Part shown: one piece after another, positions 45,439 through 56,565 of the stretch
Numbering within the stretch: the stretch's first letter is position 1
Layout of the letters: each line of letters starts with the position of its first letter
DNA from: an uncultured Bradyrhizobium sp.
Lineage (GTDB): Bacteria; Pseudomonadota; Alphaproteobacteria; Rhizobiales; Xanthobacteraceae
Reading direction: 5' to 3'
NCBI RefSeq assembly: GCF_936943645.1
Contig: NZ_CAKZJO010000039.1
Location: 1 to 64,000 of the forward strand
DNA length: 64,000 nucleotides
Notes under the pieces: model-generated
Told to the model about the DNA's origin: nothing
The model's input: the letters and a program-made list of their open reading frames with translations, nothing else
Database searches by the model: none
Made by a program: the position numbers and the translations under genes

Positions 45439-46635
45439 ATGAAGCTGCAGCAAGAACACTCTGGTGATGATGTTTCTTCTATTTTCGGAACAAATTCTCT
45501 GCCCAGTTTGGCGTTGGCAGCGGCATTCAGCCTGACGACACAGCTCATCACCTTCAGCGTTAATGGAGAGCTCGCCCGAGCGGAAGATTCCCCCTCAGCC
45601 AAGATCCTTTCGGCCTGTCGTGTTCCGCCGAGCGCGGCGCTGGGAGCAATTCGAAAGACGTCGCCCGAAAGCAAGAAGGGCTACACCTTCATCTTGGCTG
45701 CGACGCGCTTCAAGTTCACAGGTGACTACGACCGAGCCATCGAACAGATTGACCAAGCTATCAAGCTCGATCCGGAAAACCCGCGGTTCTATGCGGAGCG
45801 GGGTGCTGCCCGTGCAGCGAACCACCAGTTAAGCGAAGCCAGGGAAGACCTCGATCACGCCATCAGCCTCGATGCCAGTTCATCCGTTGCCTTTCTCGAG
45901 CGGGGGGCGCTCTACACGAACATGAGCGAATTTGGCCGTGCCATCGTGGACTTCGGCGAAGCTATCAAGCTCTATCCCGGCAATGCTCGCGGCTACCTAC
46001 TTCGGGGTTCGGCCTTCTTGGATATGCAAGAGTATGACCGGGCGATCGAAGATATCGACCAGTCGATCAGATTAGATCCCTTGTGTCCGGCCGGCTTCAA
46101 TGCAAGGGCTCTTGCCTACGAGCTGAAGGGTCGGCGCGATCTTGCCCTGGCCGACTACGATAGGGCCATTGAACTCGATCCGTCCCCCGGAAATGCCTTC
46201 GTCTTCATACGTCGGGCTTCCTCTTATCGAGGAAAACGAGACTACGATCGCGCCATTCAGGACCTCGGCCAGGCGCTGAAACTCGAGCCCCGGAATGCCC
46301 GGGCGCTGAACGGCCGCTGCATCGTCCGTTCGATCGCGGGCGCCTTTGACGACGCCCTCGCCGATTGCAATGACGCCTTGCAGATACGGCCTCGCGATGC
46401 CTTAATTCTCGATAGCCGCGCCCTTTCTTCGCTTTTGAAGGGAGCACTCGACGATTCCCTTGCCGACTATGACGCTGCACTCCGCATTGACCCGCGACTT
46501 GCCGTCTCGCTGTACGGGCGTGCGATCGCCAGGCGCCGCAAGGGCGACATCCCTGGCAGTGAAGCCGATCTTGCAGCGGCACAAGCCATTAGACCAAACG
46601 TGTCAGATTACATGGCGCGATATGGACTCAACTGA
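45439..46635 (+). CDS. tetratricopeptide-repeat protein
   Basis: 398 residues. Residues about 70-390 are eight to nine TPR units of 34 residues with the pattern 'DYDRAIEDxDQAIxLDP', for example DRAIEQIDQAIKLDPENPRFY. The N-terminal 70 residues hold a weak hydrophobic segment and may be an export or anchor region. No catalytic motif is seen. The gene and its 200-nt upstream region look less GC-rich than the neighbours, which may mean later acquisition. It stands alone. Confidence 0.82.
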   Translation: MKLQQEHSGDDVSSIFGTNSLPSLALAAAFSLTTQLITFSVNGELARAEDSPSAKILSACRVPPSAALGAIRKTSPESKKGYTFILAATRFKFTGDYDRAIEQIDQAIKLDPENPRFYAERGAARAANHQLSEAREDLDHAISLDASSSVAFLERGALYTNMSEFGRAIVDFGEAIKLYPGNARGYLLRGSAFLDMQEYDRAIEDIDQSIRLDPLCPAGFNARALAYELKGRRDLALADYDRAIELDPSPGNAFVFIRRASSYRGKRDYDRAIQDLGQALKLEPRNARALNGRCIVRSIAGAFDDALADCNDALQIRPRDALILDSRALSSLLKGALDDSLADYDAALRIDPRLAVSLYGRAIARRRKGDIPGSEADLAAAQAIRPNVSDYMARYGLN

Positions 46636-46685
46636 CACAGACCTCATGAATGCCGGGGCGGCCGGGAACGGTATCATTGCAGTCC

Positions 46686-47456
46686 CTAAACCCGTCCTTC
46701 GCGCGAGTTCCGCCGTCTCCGCGGCGGTTCGGCAGCAGCCTTGACCCGAATCCGCACCGATCCGCCTTTCGGTTGCTCCTCAATTTCGAAGGCATTCGTC
46801 TTCCGCACGAGGTCGCTCAGCTTGCGGGAGCCGAAGGTCCTGGAATCGAAATCGGGGGCCAGCGCGATCAGTCGTTTTCCCATTTCGCCGAGATCGACCC
46901 AGCCGTCTTCGCTCTCCATCTGGGCGATGGCGGTCTTGATCATGGGGGTGGCCGCATCGGGCGGCTGGAGCGGCTGCTGCTTGGAAGCGGAATCTTGGTT
47001 GTTCGCGGTACCGCCGCGCAGATTCTCGGTATAGACGAATCTACGACAGGCCTGCCGAAAACTCTCCGGTGTCTTCTGCTCGCCGAAGCCAAAGACATCA
47101 ATGCCCTGCTCCCGGATGCGGGCGGCCAGCCGGGTAAAGTCGCTGTCGGACGACACCAGGCAGAAGCCATCGAACCGCCCGCTGTGAAGCAGGTCCATCG
47201 CGTCGATGACAAGCGTGATGTCTGATGCATTCTTCCCGGTCGTATAGGCGAACTGCTGCTGCGGAATGATGGCGTGCTTCGAAAGGATATCCGCCCAGGC
47301 CTTGGATCGCGCATTGGAGAAATCGCCGTAGATGCGGCGAACGCTGGCCTCGCCGATCTTGGCAATCTCCTCGAACAGTCCGTCCGCGATCTTTGCCGAG
47401 GCATTGTCAGCATCGATCAGGACAGCGAGACGGGGCGAGCGAACTTCCGACGGCAT
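46686..47456 (-). CDS. NYN-domain ribonuclease-like protein with OST-HTH/LOTUS domain
   Basis: 256 residues. The N-terminal NYN (LabA/DUF88) PIN-like domain has the acidic residues in VLIDADNAS, VIDAMDLL and SSDSDFTRLA. A linker of about 35 residues leads to an OST-HTH/LOTUS domain at about 175-240 (DGWVDLGEMGKRLIAL to KLSDLVRK). NYN proteins cleave RNA and LOTUS domains bind RNA or G-quadruplex structures, so an RNA-processing role is likely. The start at 47456 is the first family-like Met; the upstream frame belongs to the shadow of tctA. Confidence 0.85.
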   Translation of the reverse strand: MPSEVRSPRLAVLIDADNASAKIADGLFEEIAKIGEASVRRIYGDFSNARSKAWADILSKHAIIPQQQFAYTTGKNASDITLVIDAMDLLHSGRFDGFCLVSSDSDFTRLAARIREQGIDVFGFGEQKTPESFRQACRRFVYTENLRGGTANNQDSASKQQPLQPPDAATPMIKTAIAQMESEDGWVDLGEMGKRLIALAPDFDSRTFGSRKLSDLVRKTNAFEIEEQPKGGSVRIRVKAAAEPPRRRRNSREGRV

Positions 47457-47509
47457 GGCATGTCCCCACAAGATGGACGCAGCATCGAAAGATGCGTGCG
47501 TCGGAACGA

Positions 47510-49008
<1,499 letters not shown>

Positions 49009-49012
<4 letters not shown>

Positions 49013-49506
49013 AGCAATCGCTCCAGCGGGCCGGTCGGAAGGCTCAGCGTCAATAACCGGTCGAACGCGAGATAGATCAAAATCGACATCACGAGGGCGA
49101 TGATCGAATCCATCAGGATAGCGCGGCGTCCAAACGCCGCCGACGTCGTCACGAACAGCGCCGAGGTCGCCAGGATGAAGCCGCCGCCAAAGCCGACGAT
49201 GGCGATCAGCAGCGCGAGGCCGACGAGGATCAGGACCACCGGGACCGGATCGGTGCTCTCGCGCGCCGGCAGATTGCCGCGCAACGCATCAACGAAGTTG
49301 CCGATCGCGAGCAGCGCAAGGCCAATTGCGACCACGACCGGCATCGCCTCCGGCCCCATGCCGTACATCGCGGTCGACTGCAGGCCGCGCGCGTCGAAGA
49401 CCAGCACCGCGGCGACAGCTGCGAGCAACGCTGCGATGACGATGCCGGCGCGATCGACGCGCCGCGGCGGCTGAGCCGGATCGCCAGACGCGCGATCTCG
49501 GGTCAT
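49009..49506 (-). CDS. tctB: tripartite tricarboxylate transporter small membrane protein TctB
   Basis: 165 residues with four membrane segments, the TctB family pattern ([22 protein letters not shown] near the first loop). It overlaps tctA and tctC by 4 nt on both sides, as usual for the tctCBA order. Confidence 0.9.
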
Positions 49507-50471
49507 GACTTGACGAGGCCGACCGACTTCAACACGTCGGTGACGCGGACCGTTTCCTTCTTCAGGAAGTCGGCGAAGGCATCGCCGCCGAGATAGGCGT
49601 CCTCCCAGCCTTTCTGCTTGAGAATCTCCTTCCAGGCGTCCGACTTCACCATCTTCTCGACCGCATCGCTCAGGGTCTTCTTCTGCTCGGGCGTGATGCC
49701 GGGAGGCGCCACCACCGAACGCCAGTTGGCGATCACGAGGTCTATGCCCTGCTCCCTGAAGGTCGGGATATCACTGCCAGGGATGCGCTTCTCGGAGGTC
49801 ACGCCGATCGCGCGCAGCTTGCCGGACTTGATCTGGCCTTCATATTCGCTGAGGCCCGAAATGCCCGCGGTGACCTTGCCACCAAGGATCGCGGCGAGCG
49901 ACTCGCCGCCGCCGGAGAACGGGATGTAGTTGATCTTCTTGGCGTCGGCGCCGACGGCGCCGGCAAACAACGCCGCCATCACATGGTCGACACCGCCGGC
50001 CGAGCCGCCGGCGAAGGTCACCTTGGCGATATCGGCCTTGACCGCAGCGGCGAGATCCTGCGCGGTCTTGATCGGCGAATTCGCGGGCACCACGATCACC
50101 TGGATTTCCTCGGTCAGGCGCGCGATCGGCGTCACCTGCTCGAGCGTCACCGGCGACTTGTTCATGGCGAGCGCGCCGACCATGACAAAGCCGTTGACCA
50201 TCAGCTGGTTGCCGTCGCCCTTGGCACCGTTGACGAATTGCGCGATGCCGACACTGCCGCCCGCACCGGGGACGTTGGTGACCTGTACGCTGCGCGCGAC
50301 ACCGGAGGCCACCAGCGCCTGCTGCATCGAGCGCGCTGTCTGGTCCCAGCCGCCGCCGGGAGCCGCCGGCGCCATCACCTTGAGCTCGAGCTGCTGGGCC
50401 AAGGATGGCGTCGCTGCCGCAAGGGTCAGCGCAACAGCTGCGCCGGCAAGGCGCGCGGAAAAATGGAACAT
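49503..50471 (-). CDS. tctC: Bug-family periplasmic binding protein TctC
   Basis: 322 residues. Signal peptide 1-25 (PSLAQQ). The mature part starts LELKVMAPAAPGGGWDQTARSMQ, the Bug/TctC fold, and later has VTFAGGSAGGVDHVMAALF. The family binds carboxylates; the ligand is not predictable. The ATG at 50471 follows GGAGAG. First gene of tctCBA, 105 nt downstream of the IclR gene. Confidence 0.92.
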   Translation of the reverse strand: MFHFSARLAGAAVALTLAAATPSLAQQLELKVMAPAAPGGGWDQTARSMQQALVASGVARSVQVTNVPGAGGSVGIAQFVNGAKGDGNQLMVNGFVMVGALAMNKSPVTLEQVTPIARLTEEIQVIVVPANSPIKTAQDLAAAVKADIAKVTFAGGSAGGVDHVMAALFAGAVGADAKKINYIPFSGGGESLAAILGGKVTAGISGLSEYEGQIKSGKLRAIGVTSEKRIPGSDIPTFREQGIDLVIANWRSVVAPPGITPEQKKTLSDAVEKMVKSDAWKEILKQKGWEDAYLGGDAFADFLKKETVRVTDVLKSVGLVKS

Positions 50472-50516
50472 AAGGACGCTCTCCTGGATCATGCGGACGT
50501 TTGCCGCATTGTGTCG

Positions 50517-50537
50517 TTTGGTCGCATATCAACCAAA
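50517..50537. promoter_or_regulatory. inverted repeat TTTGGT-N9-ACCAAA upstream of tctC
   Basis: Perfect 6-bp arms, 46 nt before the tctC ATG and between the IclR gene and the transporter. A candidate operator for the IclR protein. Confidence 0.45.
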
Positions 50538-50576
50538 ACGGCCGACGCTGTCCAGCCATCGCCCAGGGGTTTTGGC

Positions 50577-51431
50577 TCAGCGGGGTGTCGGGAGCACACC
50601 GCCGAGGGCAGCCGTCAGTTCGGCGGCGACATCCCGGACGATTTGCCCGATTTCCGGCAACCTCTGATCGGTCAACCGGCTGGTCATGCCGGAGACGGAA
50701 ATCGCCGCGAGCGGCTCGGCGCAGTCGTTGTAGACCACCGCCGCAATACAGCGCAGGCCCATGCAGGCCTCCTCGTCGTCGAGCGCAAAGCCCTGCTTGC
50801 GGATCTTTTCGAGTTCCCTGAACAGGTCGCTCGGCCGTACGATCGACTTCTCGGTCAGGCGGGGCATGCCGTGATGGCGGATGACAGCGCCGACGTCCTC
50901 GTCGGAATAGGTCGCGAGCACCGCCTTGCCGACGCCCGACGTCACCATGGCGACACGGCCGCCGACCTGGGTCAGCGAGCGCATGATCTCGCGGCTTTCC
51001 ATGCGGGTCAGCACGATGATGAATTCGTCGTCGACCACGGCGAGGTTGGCCGTCTCGCGGGTGAGATCGCGCAGCTTGCGGAGGTAGGGGATCGCTTGCG
51101 TGGAGAAATTACGCCGCCGGGCAAAGCTCGCGCCCACGGTGAAGGCGCGCGAGCCGACATGCCATTTGGATTCGGCGCCGTCGAACCGAACGAAGCGACG
51201 GCTTTCCAGCGTTGCGAGCAGGCGATGCACGGTCGAGGTGGACAACCCTGTGCGGATCGCCAGATCGCTCAGGCGGTAGCCTGCGTCGTCCTCAGCCAGC
51301 GTTTCCAGGATCGACAGCGCACGATCAACGGACTGCACGCCGCCGTCGCGTGTCTCAGGCTCATGGTCGGCCGTGGATCTCGGCTCGACGGTCCTGCGGC
51401 GGATCACGTTTTTCCTCATCGCGACCTGCAT
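50577..51431 (-). CDS. IclR family regulator
   Basis: 284 residues (280 if the ATG at 51419 is used). The winged HTH (about 35-90) contains YRLSDLAIRTGLSTSTVHRLLATLE. The C-terminal effector domain has DDEEACMGLRCIAAVV. IclR proteins respond to small organic acids. It precedes tctCBA on the same strand, so it likely controls uptake of a carboxylate. A palindrome 39 nt upstream of its start is a candidate autoregulatory site. Confidence 0.9.
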   Translation of the reverse strand: MQVAMRKNVIRRRTVEPRSTADHEPETRDGGVQSVDRALSILETLAEDDAGYRLSDLAIRTGLSTSTVHRLLATLESRRFVRFDGAESKWHVGSRAFTVGASFARRRNFSTQAIPYLRKLRDLTRETANLAVVDDEFIIVLTRMESREIMRSLTQVGGRVAMVTSGVGKAVLATYSDEDVGAVIRHHGMPRLTEKSIVRPSDLFRELEKIRKQGFALDDEEACMGLRCIAAVVYNDCAEPLAAISVSGMTSRLTDQRLPEIGQIVRDVAAELTAALGGVLPTPR

Positions 51432-51469
51432 ATCAGCCAGTCAGACGATTGACGCTCGTGCCGTGAAAC

Positions 51470-51488
51470 TTTCCCGCATCGTGGGAAA
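51470..51488. promoter_or_regulatory. inverted repeat TTTCCC-N7-GGGAAA upstream of the iclR-type gene
   Basis: Perfect 6-bp arms 39 nt before the regulator start, between it and the ligase terminator. A possible autoregulatory operator. It does not share sequence with the repeat before tctC. Confidence 0.35.
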
Positions 51489-51516
51489 TGTCGCCCCGGC
51501 CTTCACCGGAGCGACA
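51489..51516. terminator. terminator of the ADP-forming acyl-CoA synthetase gene
   Basis: 11-bp arms with one mismatch (51489-51499, 51506-51516) and a 6-nt loop, 16 nt past the ligase stop. T-runs flank it in both directions (ATTTTTTG on the plus strand, ATTTCCC on the minus strand). Confidence 0.6.
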
Positions 51517-51531
51517 TTTTTTGTTGACAGC

Positions 51532-53661
51532 TCAGAGCAGCCCGGCCCCGCGCGCCCACTTGTACTTGGCGCCGAGCACCTCGACCGGCAGCTCGGTCGA
51601 GTACGCATAGGCCGGGATGCCGTTCTGGTAGAGATATTCGGCGGCTTCCTCGACCTCGACGTCGCCGGCGAGCGAGGCGACGATCGGCTTCACGAAGCCC
51701 TTGGCCTCCATCTCCTTCTTCACCTCGACCATGTTGCGGGCGAACACCATCGGCGGCGTGACGATGGTGTGCCAGTAGCCGAGGATCAGCGAATGGATGC
51801 GCTCGTCCGAAAGGCCGAGCTTCACCGTGTTGACGTAGGTGATCGGCGGCTCGCCGCCGGTGATATCCACAGGATTTCCGGCCGCGCCGAACGGCGGGAT
51901 GAACTTGCGGAAGGCCGCATCGAGATCCGGCGGCATCGACATCAGCGACAGGCCGTTGTCGACGCAGCTATCCGACAGCAGCACGCCCGAGCCGCCGGCA
52001 CCGGTGATGATCAGCACGTTCTCGCCCTTCGGCGTCGGCAGCACCGGCACGCCACGGGCGAATTCGAGCAGCTGCCGCAGGCTGCGGGCGCGGATCACGC
52101 CCGACTGCGCCAGCACGTCTTCGTAGATCTTGTCGTTACCGGCGAGCGCGCCGGTGTGCGAGGACGCCGCCTTGGCGCCGGCCGAGGTGCGGCCGGCCTT
52201 GAGCACGACGACCGGCTTCTTCTTGGAAACGCGCTTGGCGGCTTCCGCGAAGGCGCGGCCGTCCTTGAGATCCTCGCAGTGCTGCGCGATCAGGTTGGTG
52301 TTCGGGTCCTGCTCGAAGAAGGCGAGCAGATCGTCCTCGTCGATGTCGGACTTGTTGCCGAGGCCGACAATGGCGGACACGCCCATTTTCGCCGAGCGCG
52401 AGAAGCCGATGATGGCCATGCCGATACCGCCCGACTGCGACGACAGCGCCGCGTGGCCCTTGACGTCATAGGCCGTGCAGAAGGTCGCGCAGAGATTGGC
52501 GGGCGTATAATAGAAGCCGTAGATGTTCGGCCCCATCAGGCGGATGTCGTACTTCTTGCCGACCTCGACGATCTCGGCCTGCAGCTCCGGCGCACCGGCT
52601 TCCGCGAAGCCCGACGGGATCAGCACCGCACCGGGGATTTTCTTCTCGCCGCACTCGGTGAGTGCCGCAGCGACGAACTTGGCGGGGATCGCGAACACGG
52701 CCGTGTCGATCACGCCGGGCACGTCCTTGACACTCTTGTAGGCCTTGTAGCCGAGGATCTCGGCGGCCTTGGGATGGATCGGGTAGATGTCGCCCTTGTA
52801 ACCGCCGTTGATGAGGTTCTTCATCACGGAGTTGCCGATCTTGCCGTCCTCGGCGGAGGCGCCGACCACGGCGACCGCCTTCGGCTGCATGATGCGATTC
52901 ATGGCCGCGACGATCTCTTCGGTCGGGCGCGGCTTGGGCTTCGGCACATAGGCGAAGTCGACGACGATGCGGACGTCGGCGGCAGTGGCCCCCTTCGCCG
53001 TCGCGAACACCGGATTGAGGTCGAGTTCGACGATTTCAGGGAAATCGGTGACGAGCTGCGAGACCTTGACGATGATTTCGGCCAGAGCGGTGCGGTTCAC
53101 CGGCTCGCCGCCGCGCACGCCCTTCAGGATCTCATGCGCCTGGATGCCGTCGAGCATCGAGAGCGCGTCTTCCTTGGTCGCGGGCGCGAGGCGGAAGGTG
53201 ATGTCCTTGAGCACCTCGACCAGCACGCCGCCGAGGCCGAAGGCGACCAGCTTGCCGAACGAGCCGTCGGTGATCGAGCCGACGATGACCTCGGTGCCGC
53301 CGGCCAGCATCTGCTGCACCTGGACGCCTTCGATCTTGGCATCGGCCTTGTATTTCTTGGCGTTGGAGAGAATGGTCTCGTAGGCCTTCTCGGCGTCCTC
53401 AACATTCTTGAGGCCGACGATGACGCCGCCGGCTTCGGTCTTGTGGAGAATGTCCGGCGAGACGATCTTCATCACGACCGGGAAGCCCATCGAGGAGGCC
53501 ATCTTGCCGGCCTCGCCCGCCGACTTGGCCACGCCCTCCTTCGGCACCGGAATGCCGTAGGCGTCGCAGACCAGCTTGCCTTCCGGGGCCGTCAGGCTGG
53601 TGCGGTTGTCCGCCTTGACCTGGTCAAGCACCTTGCGGACGGCATCTTTGGAATTGGACAT
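51532..53661 (-). CDS. ADP-forming acyl-CoA synthetase, candidate oxalate-CoA ligase
   Basis: 709 residues, NDP-forming acetyl-CoA synthetase family. An ATP-grasp domain comes first (about 1-235, GFPVVMKIVSPDILHKTEAGG). Then come a CoA-binding domain (AVAVVGASAEDGKIGNSV) and a ligase domain with the phospho-His motif SSHTGALAG. It makes an acyl-CoA from acid, CoA and ATP with ADP and phosphate as products. It diverges from gntR-oxc-frc across a region with two identical-core palindromes, so oxalate is the most likely acid. The domain order (beta before alpha) differs from the archaeal alpha-beta arrangement. Family membership is firm; the substrate is inferred. Confidence 0.85.
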   Translation of the reverse strand: MSNSKDAVRKVLDQVKADNRTSLTAPEGKLVCDAYGIPVPKEGVAKSAGEAGKMASSMGFPVVMKIVSPDILHKTEAGGVIVGLKNVEDAEKAYETILSNAKKYKADAKIEGVQVQQMLAGGTEVIVGSITDGSFGKLVAFGLGGVLVEVLKDITFRLAPATKEDALSMLDGIQAHEILKGVRGGEPVNRTALAEIIVKVSQLVTDFPEIVELDLNPVFATAKGATAADVRIVVDFAYVPKPKPRPTEEIVAAMNRIMQPKAVAVVGASAEDGKIGNSVMKNLINGGYKGDIYPIHPKAAEILGYKAYKSVKDVPGVIDTAVFAIPAKFVAAALTECGEKKIPGAVLIPSGFAEAGAPELQAEIVEVGKKYDIRLMGPNIYGFYYTPANLCATFCTAYDVKGHAALSSQSGGIGMAIIGFSRSAKMGVSAIVGLGNKSDIDEDDLLAFFEQDPNTNLIAQHCEDLKDGRAFAEAAKRVSKKKPVVVLKAGRTSAGAKAASSHTGALAGNDKIYEDVLAQSGVIRARSLRQLLEFARGVPVLPTPKGENVLIITGAGGSGVLLSDSCVDNGLSLMSMPPDLDAAFRKFIPPFGAAGNPVDITGGEPPITYVNTVKLGLSDERIHSLILGYWHTIVTPPMVFARNMVEVKKEMEAKGFVKPIVASLAGDVEVEEAAEYLYQNGIPAYAYSTELPVEVLGAKYKWARGAGLL

Positions 53662-53821
53662 GTGGCTTCTCCCTTGACCTCAGTTCGTTCTTTTCAAAGC
53701 GCGCGCGTGGTTGCGGCTGCCCGTGATGCTTGCCATTCGCCGCGCTCTGTTCCATGTCGCGGAGCGGAGCGGCATAAAGCCCGAGACTACTCCGCCGCCT
53801 TGGATCAAAAATGGCTGGCGA

Positions 53822-53838
53822 TGGCATTTGGTATGCCA
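53822..53838. promoter_or_regulatory. GntR-type operator 1 (oxalate regulon)
   Basis: TGGCATTTGGTATGCCA, perfect TGGCAT/ATGCCA arms. It lies 161 nt upstream of the ligase start and 81 nt from operator 2. The two differ at one base. Confidence 0.7.
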
Positions 53839-53902
53839 GAAGCCAACTTGTCAAGCTGTCGCGTTGCTTAGAACGCCGCAAAAAATAGCCGCCTTGACAT
53901 TC

Positions 53903-53919
53903 TGGCATGTGGTATGCCA
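53903..53919. promoter_or_regulatory. GntR-type operator 2 (oxalate regulon)
   Basis: TGGCATGTGGTATGCCA, 57 nt before the GTG start of the GntR gene and directly after a TTGACA hexamer (53894-53899). Its position suggests autoregulation. Confidence 0.7.
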
Positions 53920-53975
53920 AAAACTTTCCCGTTAATATTCCTGTAAAAGACGACTCCCACTGGAGGAGATTCGTC

Positions 53976-54707
53976 GTGTCACTACGGAAACCAACCAAGG
54001 CGTTGCCGAACATGGCCGAGGCAGACATCGCAATCGTTCGCATTGCCCCGGAGAGCAGCTTCAAGAACAAGGCGTATGACGCCTTGAAGGAAGCCATCCT
54101 CAAGATGGACATCTACTCGACGCCCGAGCCGGTGATGCTGGACGAGCGCGCGTTGTCCGAACGCCTGGGCGTCAGCCGCACCCCGATCCGCGAAGCCATC
54201 GCGATGCTGGAGCAGGACGGCTTCGTGAAGACGGTTCCGCGCCGCGGCATCATGGTGGTGCGCCGGACCAAGAGCGAGATCGTCGACATGATCCGCGCCT
54301 GGGCGGCGCTGGAGAGCATGGCCGCGCGCCTCATCACCACGACTGCACGCAAGAAGGACATCACGGCGCTGCGCGACTTCTTCAAGGATTTCGGCAAGGA
54401 CCGCCTGCCCGAGGATCACGTCGAGGAATACTCCAAGGCCAACATCGCGTTCCACCAGGCGCTGATCTCGCTGTCTGAATCGCCTGTCCTGGTCGACCTC
54501 ACCAACGACCTCCTGCTCCACGTGCGCGGCTATCGCCAGCTGACCATCGGACGCAAGGACCGCACCGCGACCTCCCTGCCCGAGCATCTCGGCATGATCG
54601 AAGCACTGGAGGCCCGCGACACCGAGCTCGCCGAGAAGCGCGCCCGCGACCACACTCTCGGCCTTGCCGCTTACGTCGAAGCGCACGGTCAGGAGCTCTT
54701 CACTTAG
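53976..54707 (+). CDS. GntR family regulator (FCD), oxalate operon
   Basis: 243 residues from a GTG at 53976, chosen because TGGAGGAG lies 7 nt upstream; an ATG at 54012 is an alternative. The winged HTH has [28 protein letters not shown]. The FCD effector domain follows from about residue 105. It is the first gene of gntR-oxc-frc and diverges from the ligase. The palindromes at 53822 and 53903, and related ones before the small gene and oxlT, are its likely targets. The effector could be oxalate, oxalyl-CoA or formyl-CoA. Confidence 0.9.
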   Translation: MSLRKPTKALPNMAEADIAIVRIAPESSFKNKAYDALKEAILKMDIYSTPEPVMLDERALSERLGVSRTPIREAIAMLEQDGFVKTVPRRGIMVVRRTKSEIVDMIRAWAALESMAARLITTTARKKDITALRDFFKDFGKDRLPEDHVEEYSKANIAFHQALISLSESPVLVDLTNDLLLHVRGYRQLTIGRKDRTATSLPEHLGMIEALEARDTELAEKRARDHTLGLAAYVEAHGQELFT

Positions 54708-54722
54708 CAACGTTCACCAGAA

Positions 54723-54739
54723 GGGCGAACAATTCGCCC
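54723..54739. promoter_or_regulatory. small palindrome between gntR and oxc
   Basis: GGGCGAA-N3-TTCGCCC, 30 nt before the oxc ATG. It could be a short hairpin in the mRNA or a protein site. No T-run is present. Confidence 0.35.
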
Positions 54740-54768
54740 CACTACTTGAGACCAGGGAGACAAGGCCC

Positions 54769-56502
54769 ATGCTGAATACCGCGACCAAGTCCGAGGCACC
54801 GGGCACCGAGCAGGAGCTGACGGATGGCTTCCATCTCGTCATCGACGCGCTCAAGCTGAACGGCATCAACACCATCTATAATGTGCCGGGCATCCCGATC
54901 ACGGATTTGGGCCGCATGGCGCAGGCCGCCGGCATTCGCGTGATCTCCTTCCGCCACGAGCAGAACGCCGGTTACGCCGCAGGCATCGCCGGCTATCTCA
55001 CCAAGAAGCCCGGCGTCTGCCTCACGGTCTCCGCGCCCGGCTTCCTCAACGGTCTCACCGCGCTCGCGCACGCCACCACCAACTGCTATCCGATGATCCT
55101 GGTCTCGGGCTCTTCCGAGCGCGAAATCGTCGACCTCCAGCAGGGCGACTACGAGGAAATGGACCAGCTCGCGATTGCAAAGCCGCTGTGCAAGGCGGCC
55201 TATCGCGTGCTGCACGCCCAGGACATCGGCATCGCGTTCGCCCGCGCCATTCGCGCCGCGGTCTCGGGCCGTCCGGGCGGCGTCTATCTCGACCTCCCCG
55301 CAAAACTGTTCGGCCAGGTGATGAACACCGAGGCCGGCCAGAAGTCGCTGGTCAAGGTGATCGACGCGGCGCCCGCGCAGATCCCCTCGCCTGCATCCGT
55401 GAAGCGCGCGCTTGATGTTCTGAAGAGCGCAAAGCGTCCGCTCATCATCCTCGGCAAGGGCGCGGCCTACGCGCAGGCCGATGAAGAGATCAAGAGCTTC
55501 GTCGAGAAGAGCGGCGTGCCGTTCCTCCCGATGAGCATGGCCAAGGGTCTCCTCCCCGACACCCATCCGCAGTGCGCAGGTGCAGCCCGCTCGACGGTGT
55601 TGAAGGACTCCGACGTCGTCATGCTGATCGGCGCACGCCTGAACTGGCTGCTCTCGCACGGCAAGGGCAAGAGCTGGGGCGAAACCCCGAAGAAGTTCAT
55701 CCAGGTCGACATCGAGCCGCGTGAGATGGACTCCAACGTCGAGATCGTCGCGCCCGTCGTCGGCGACATCGGCTCGGTCGTCTCGGCCTTCAACCAGGCC
55801 ATCGCTACGGGCTGGACCGCCCCACCTGCGGAATGGACCAAGGCGATCACCACCAAGCGCGACGAGAACGTCGCCAAGATGGCGCCGAAGCTCATGAACA
55901 ACAAATCGCCGATGGATTATCATGGCGCGCTCGGCGTTCTGAAGAACGTCATCAAGGAGCACCCCGAGGCGATCCTCGTCAACGAAGGCGCCAACACGCT
56001 CGATCTCGCCCGCGGTGTCATCGACATGTATCGCCCGCGCAAGCGTCTCGACGTCGGCACCTGGGGCGTCATGGGCATCGGCATGGGCCAGGCGATCGCC
56101 GCCGCGCTCGAGACCGGTCATCCCGTGCTCGCGGTGGAAGGCGACTCGGCGTTCGGCTTTTCCGGCATGGAGGTCGAGACGATCTGCCGCTACAACCTTC
56201 CGATCTGCGTCGTCATCTTCAACAATGACGGCATCTATCGCGGCACCGACGTCAACGGCGCCAACGACGATCCCGCGACGACCGTGTTCGTCAAGGGCGC
56301 GCGCTACGACAAGATGATGGAAGCCTTCGGCGGCGTCGGCGTGAATGCCACCTCGCCCGACGAGCTCAAGCGCGCCGTCAACGAAGCCATGAAGTCCGGC
56401 AAGCCGACGCTCATCAACGCGGTGATCGATCCGGCCGCGGGCTCGGAGAGCGGCCGCATCGGCAACCTCAATCCGCAGAGCGTTCTGCAAAAGAAGAAGT
56501 AA
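54769..56502 (+). CDS. oxc: oxalyl-CoA decarboxylase
   Basis: 577 residues; the Oxalobacter enzyme has 568. It converts oxalyl-CoA to formyl-CoA and CO2 with ThDP. The PYR domain has the cofactor-activating Glu64 in [17 protein letters not shown], with the tight turn [15 protein letters not shown] before it. The PP domain has the ThDP motif from GDSAFGFSG to NNDGIYRG. The start at 54769 follows GGGAGA by about 8 nt. It lies between gntR and frc (63-nt gap to frc), forming the core of oxalate breakdown with the CoA transferase. Confidence 0.96.
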   Translation: MLNTATKSEAPGTEQELTDGFHLVIDALKLNGINTIYNVPGIPITDLGRMAQAAGIRVISFRHEQNAGYAAGIAGYLTKKPGVCLTVSAPGFLNGLTALAHATTNCYPMILVSGSSEREIVDLQQGDYEEMDQLAIAKPLCKAAYRVLHAQDIGIAFARAIRAAVSGRPGGVYLDLPAKLFGQVMNTEAGQKSLVKVIDAAPAQIPSPASVKRALDVLKSAKRPLIILGKGAAYAQADEEIKSFVEKSGVPFLPMSMAKGLLPDTHPQCAGAARSTVLKDSDVVMLIGARLNWLLSHGKGKSWGETPKKFIQVDIEPREMDSNVEIVAPVVGDIGSVVSAFNQAIATGWTAPPAEWTKAITTKRDENVAKMAPKLMNNKSPMDYHGALGVLKNVIKEHPEAILVNEGANTLDLARGVIDMYRPRKRLDVGTWGVMGIGMGQAIAAALETGHPVLAVEGDSAFGFSGMEVETICRYNLPICVVIFNNDGIYRGTDVNGANDDPATTVFVKGARYDKMMEAFGGVGVNATSPDELKRAVNEAMKSGKPTLINAVIDPAAGSESGRIGNLNPQSVLQKKK

Positions 56503-56565
56503 GTCCACCCCTCAACCCTTTATTCCCTGCGGTTGGCAGGGGCAGACAGAGTACGGAGCAACATC

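Noticed and set aside
51373..53871. 832-codon open frame opposite the ADP-forming synthetase
   Set aside because: Antisense shadow of a clear family member; the sequence is Arg/Asp/Val/Gly-rich and without motifs.
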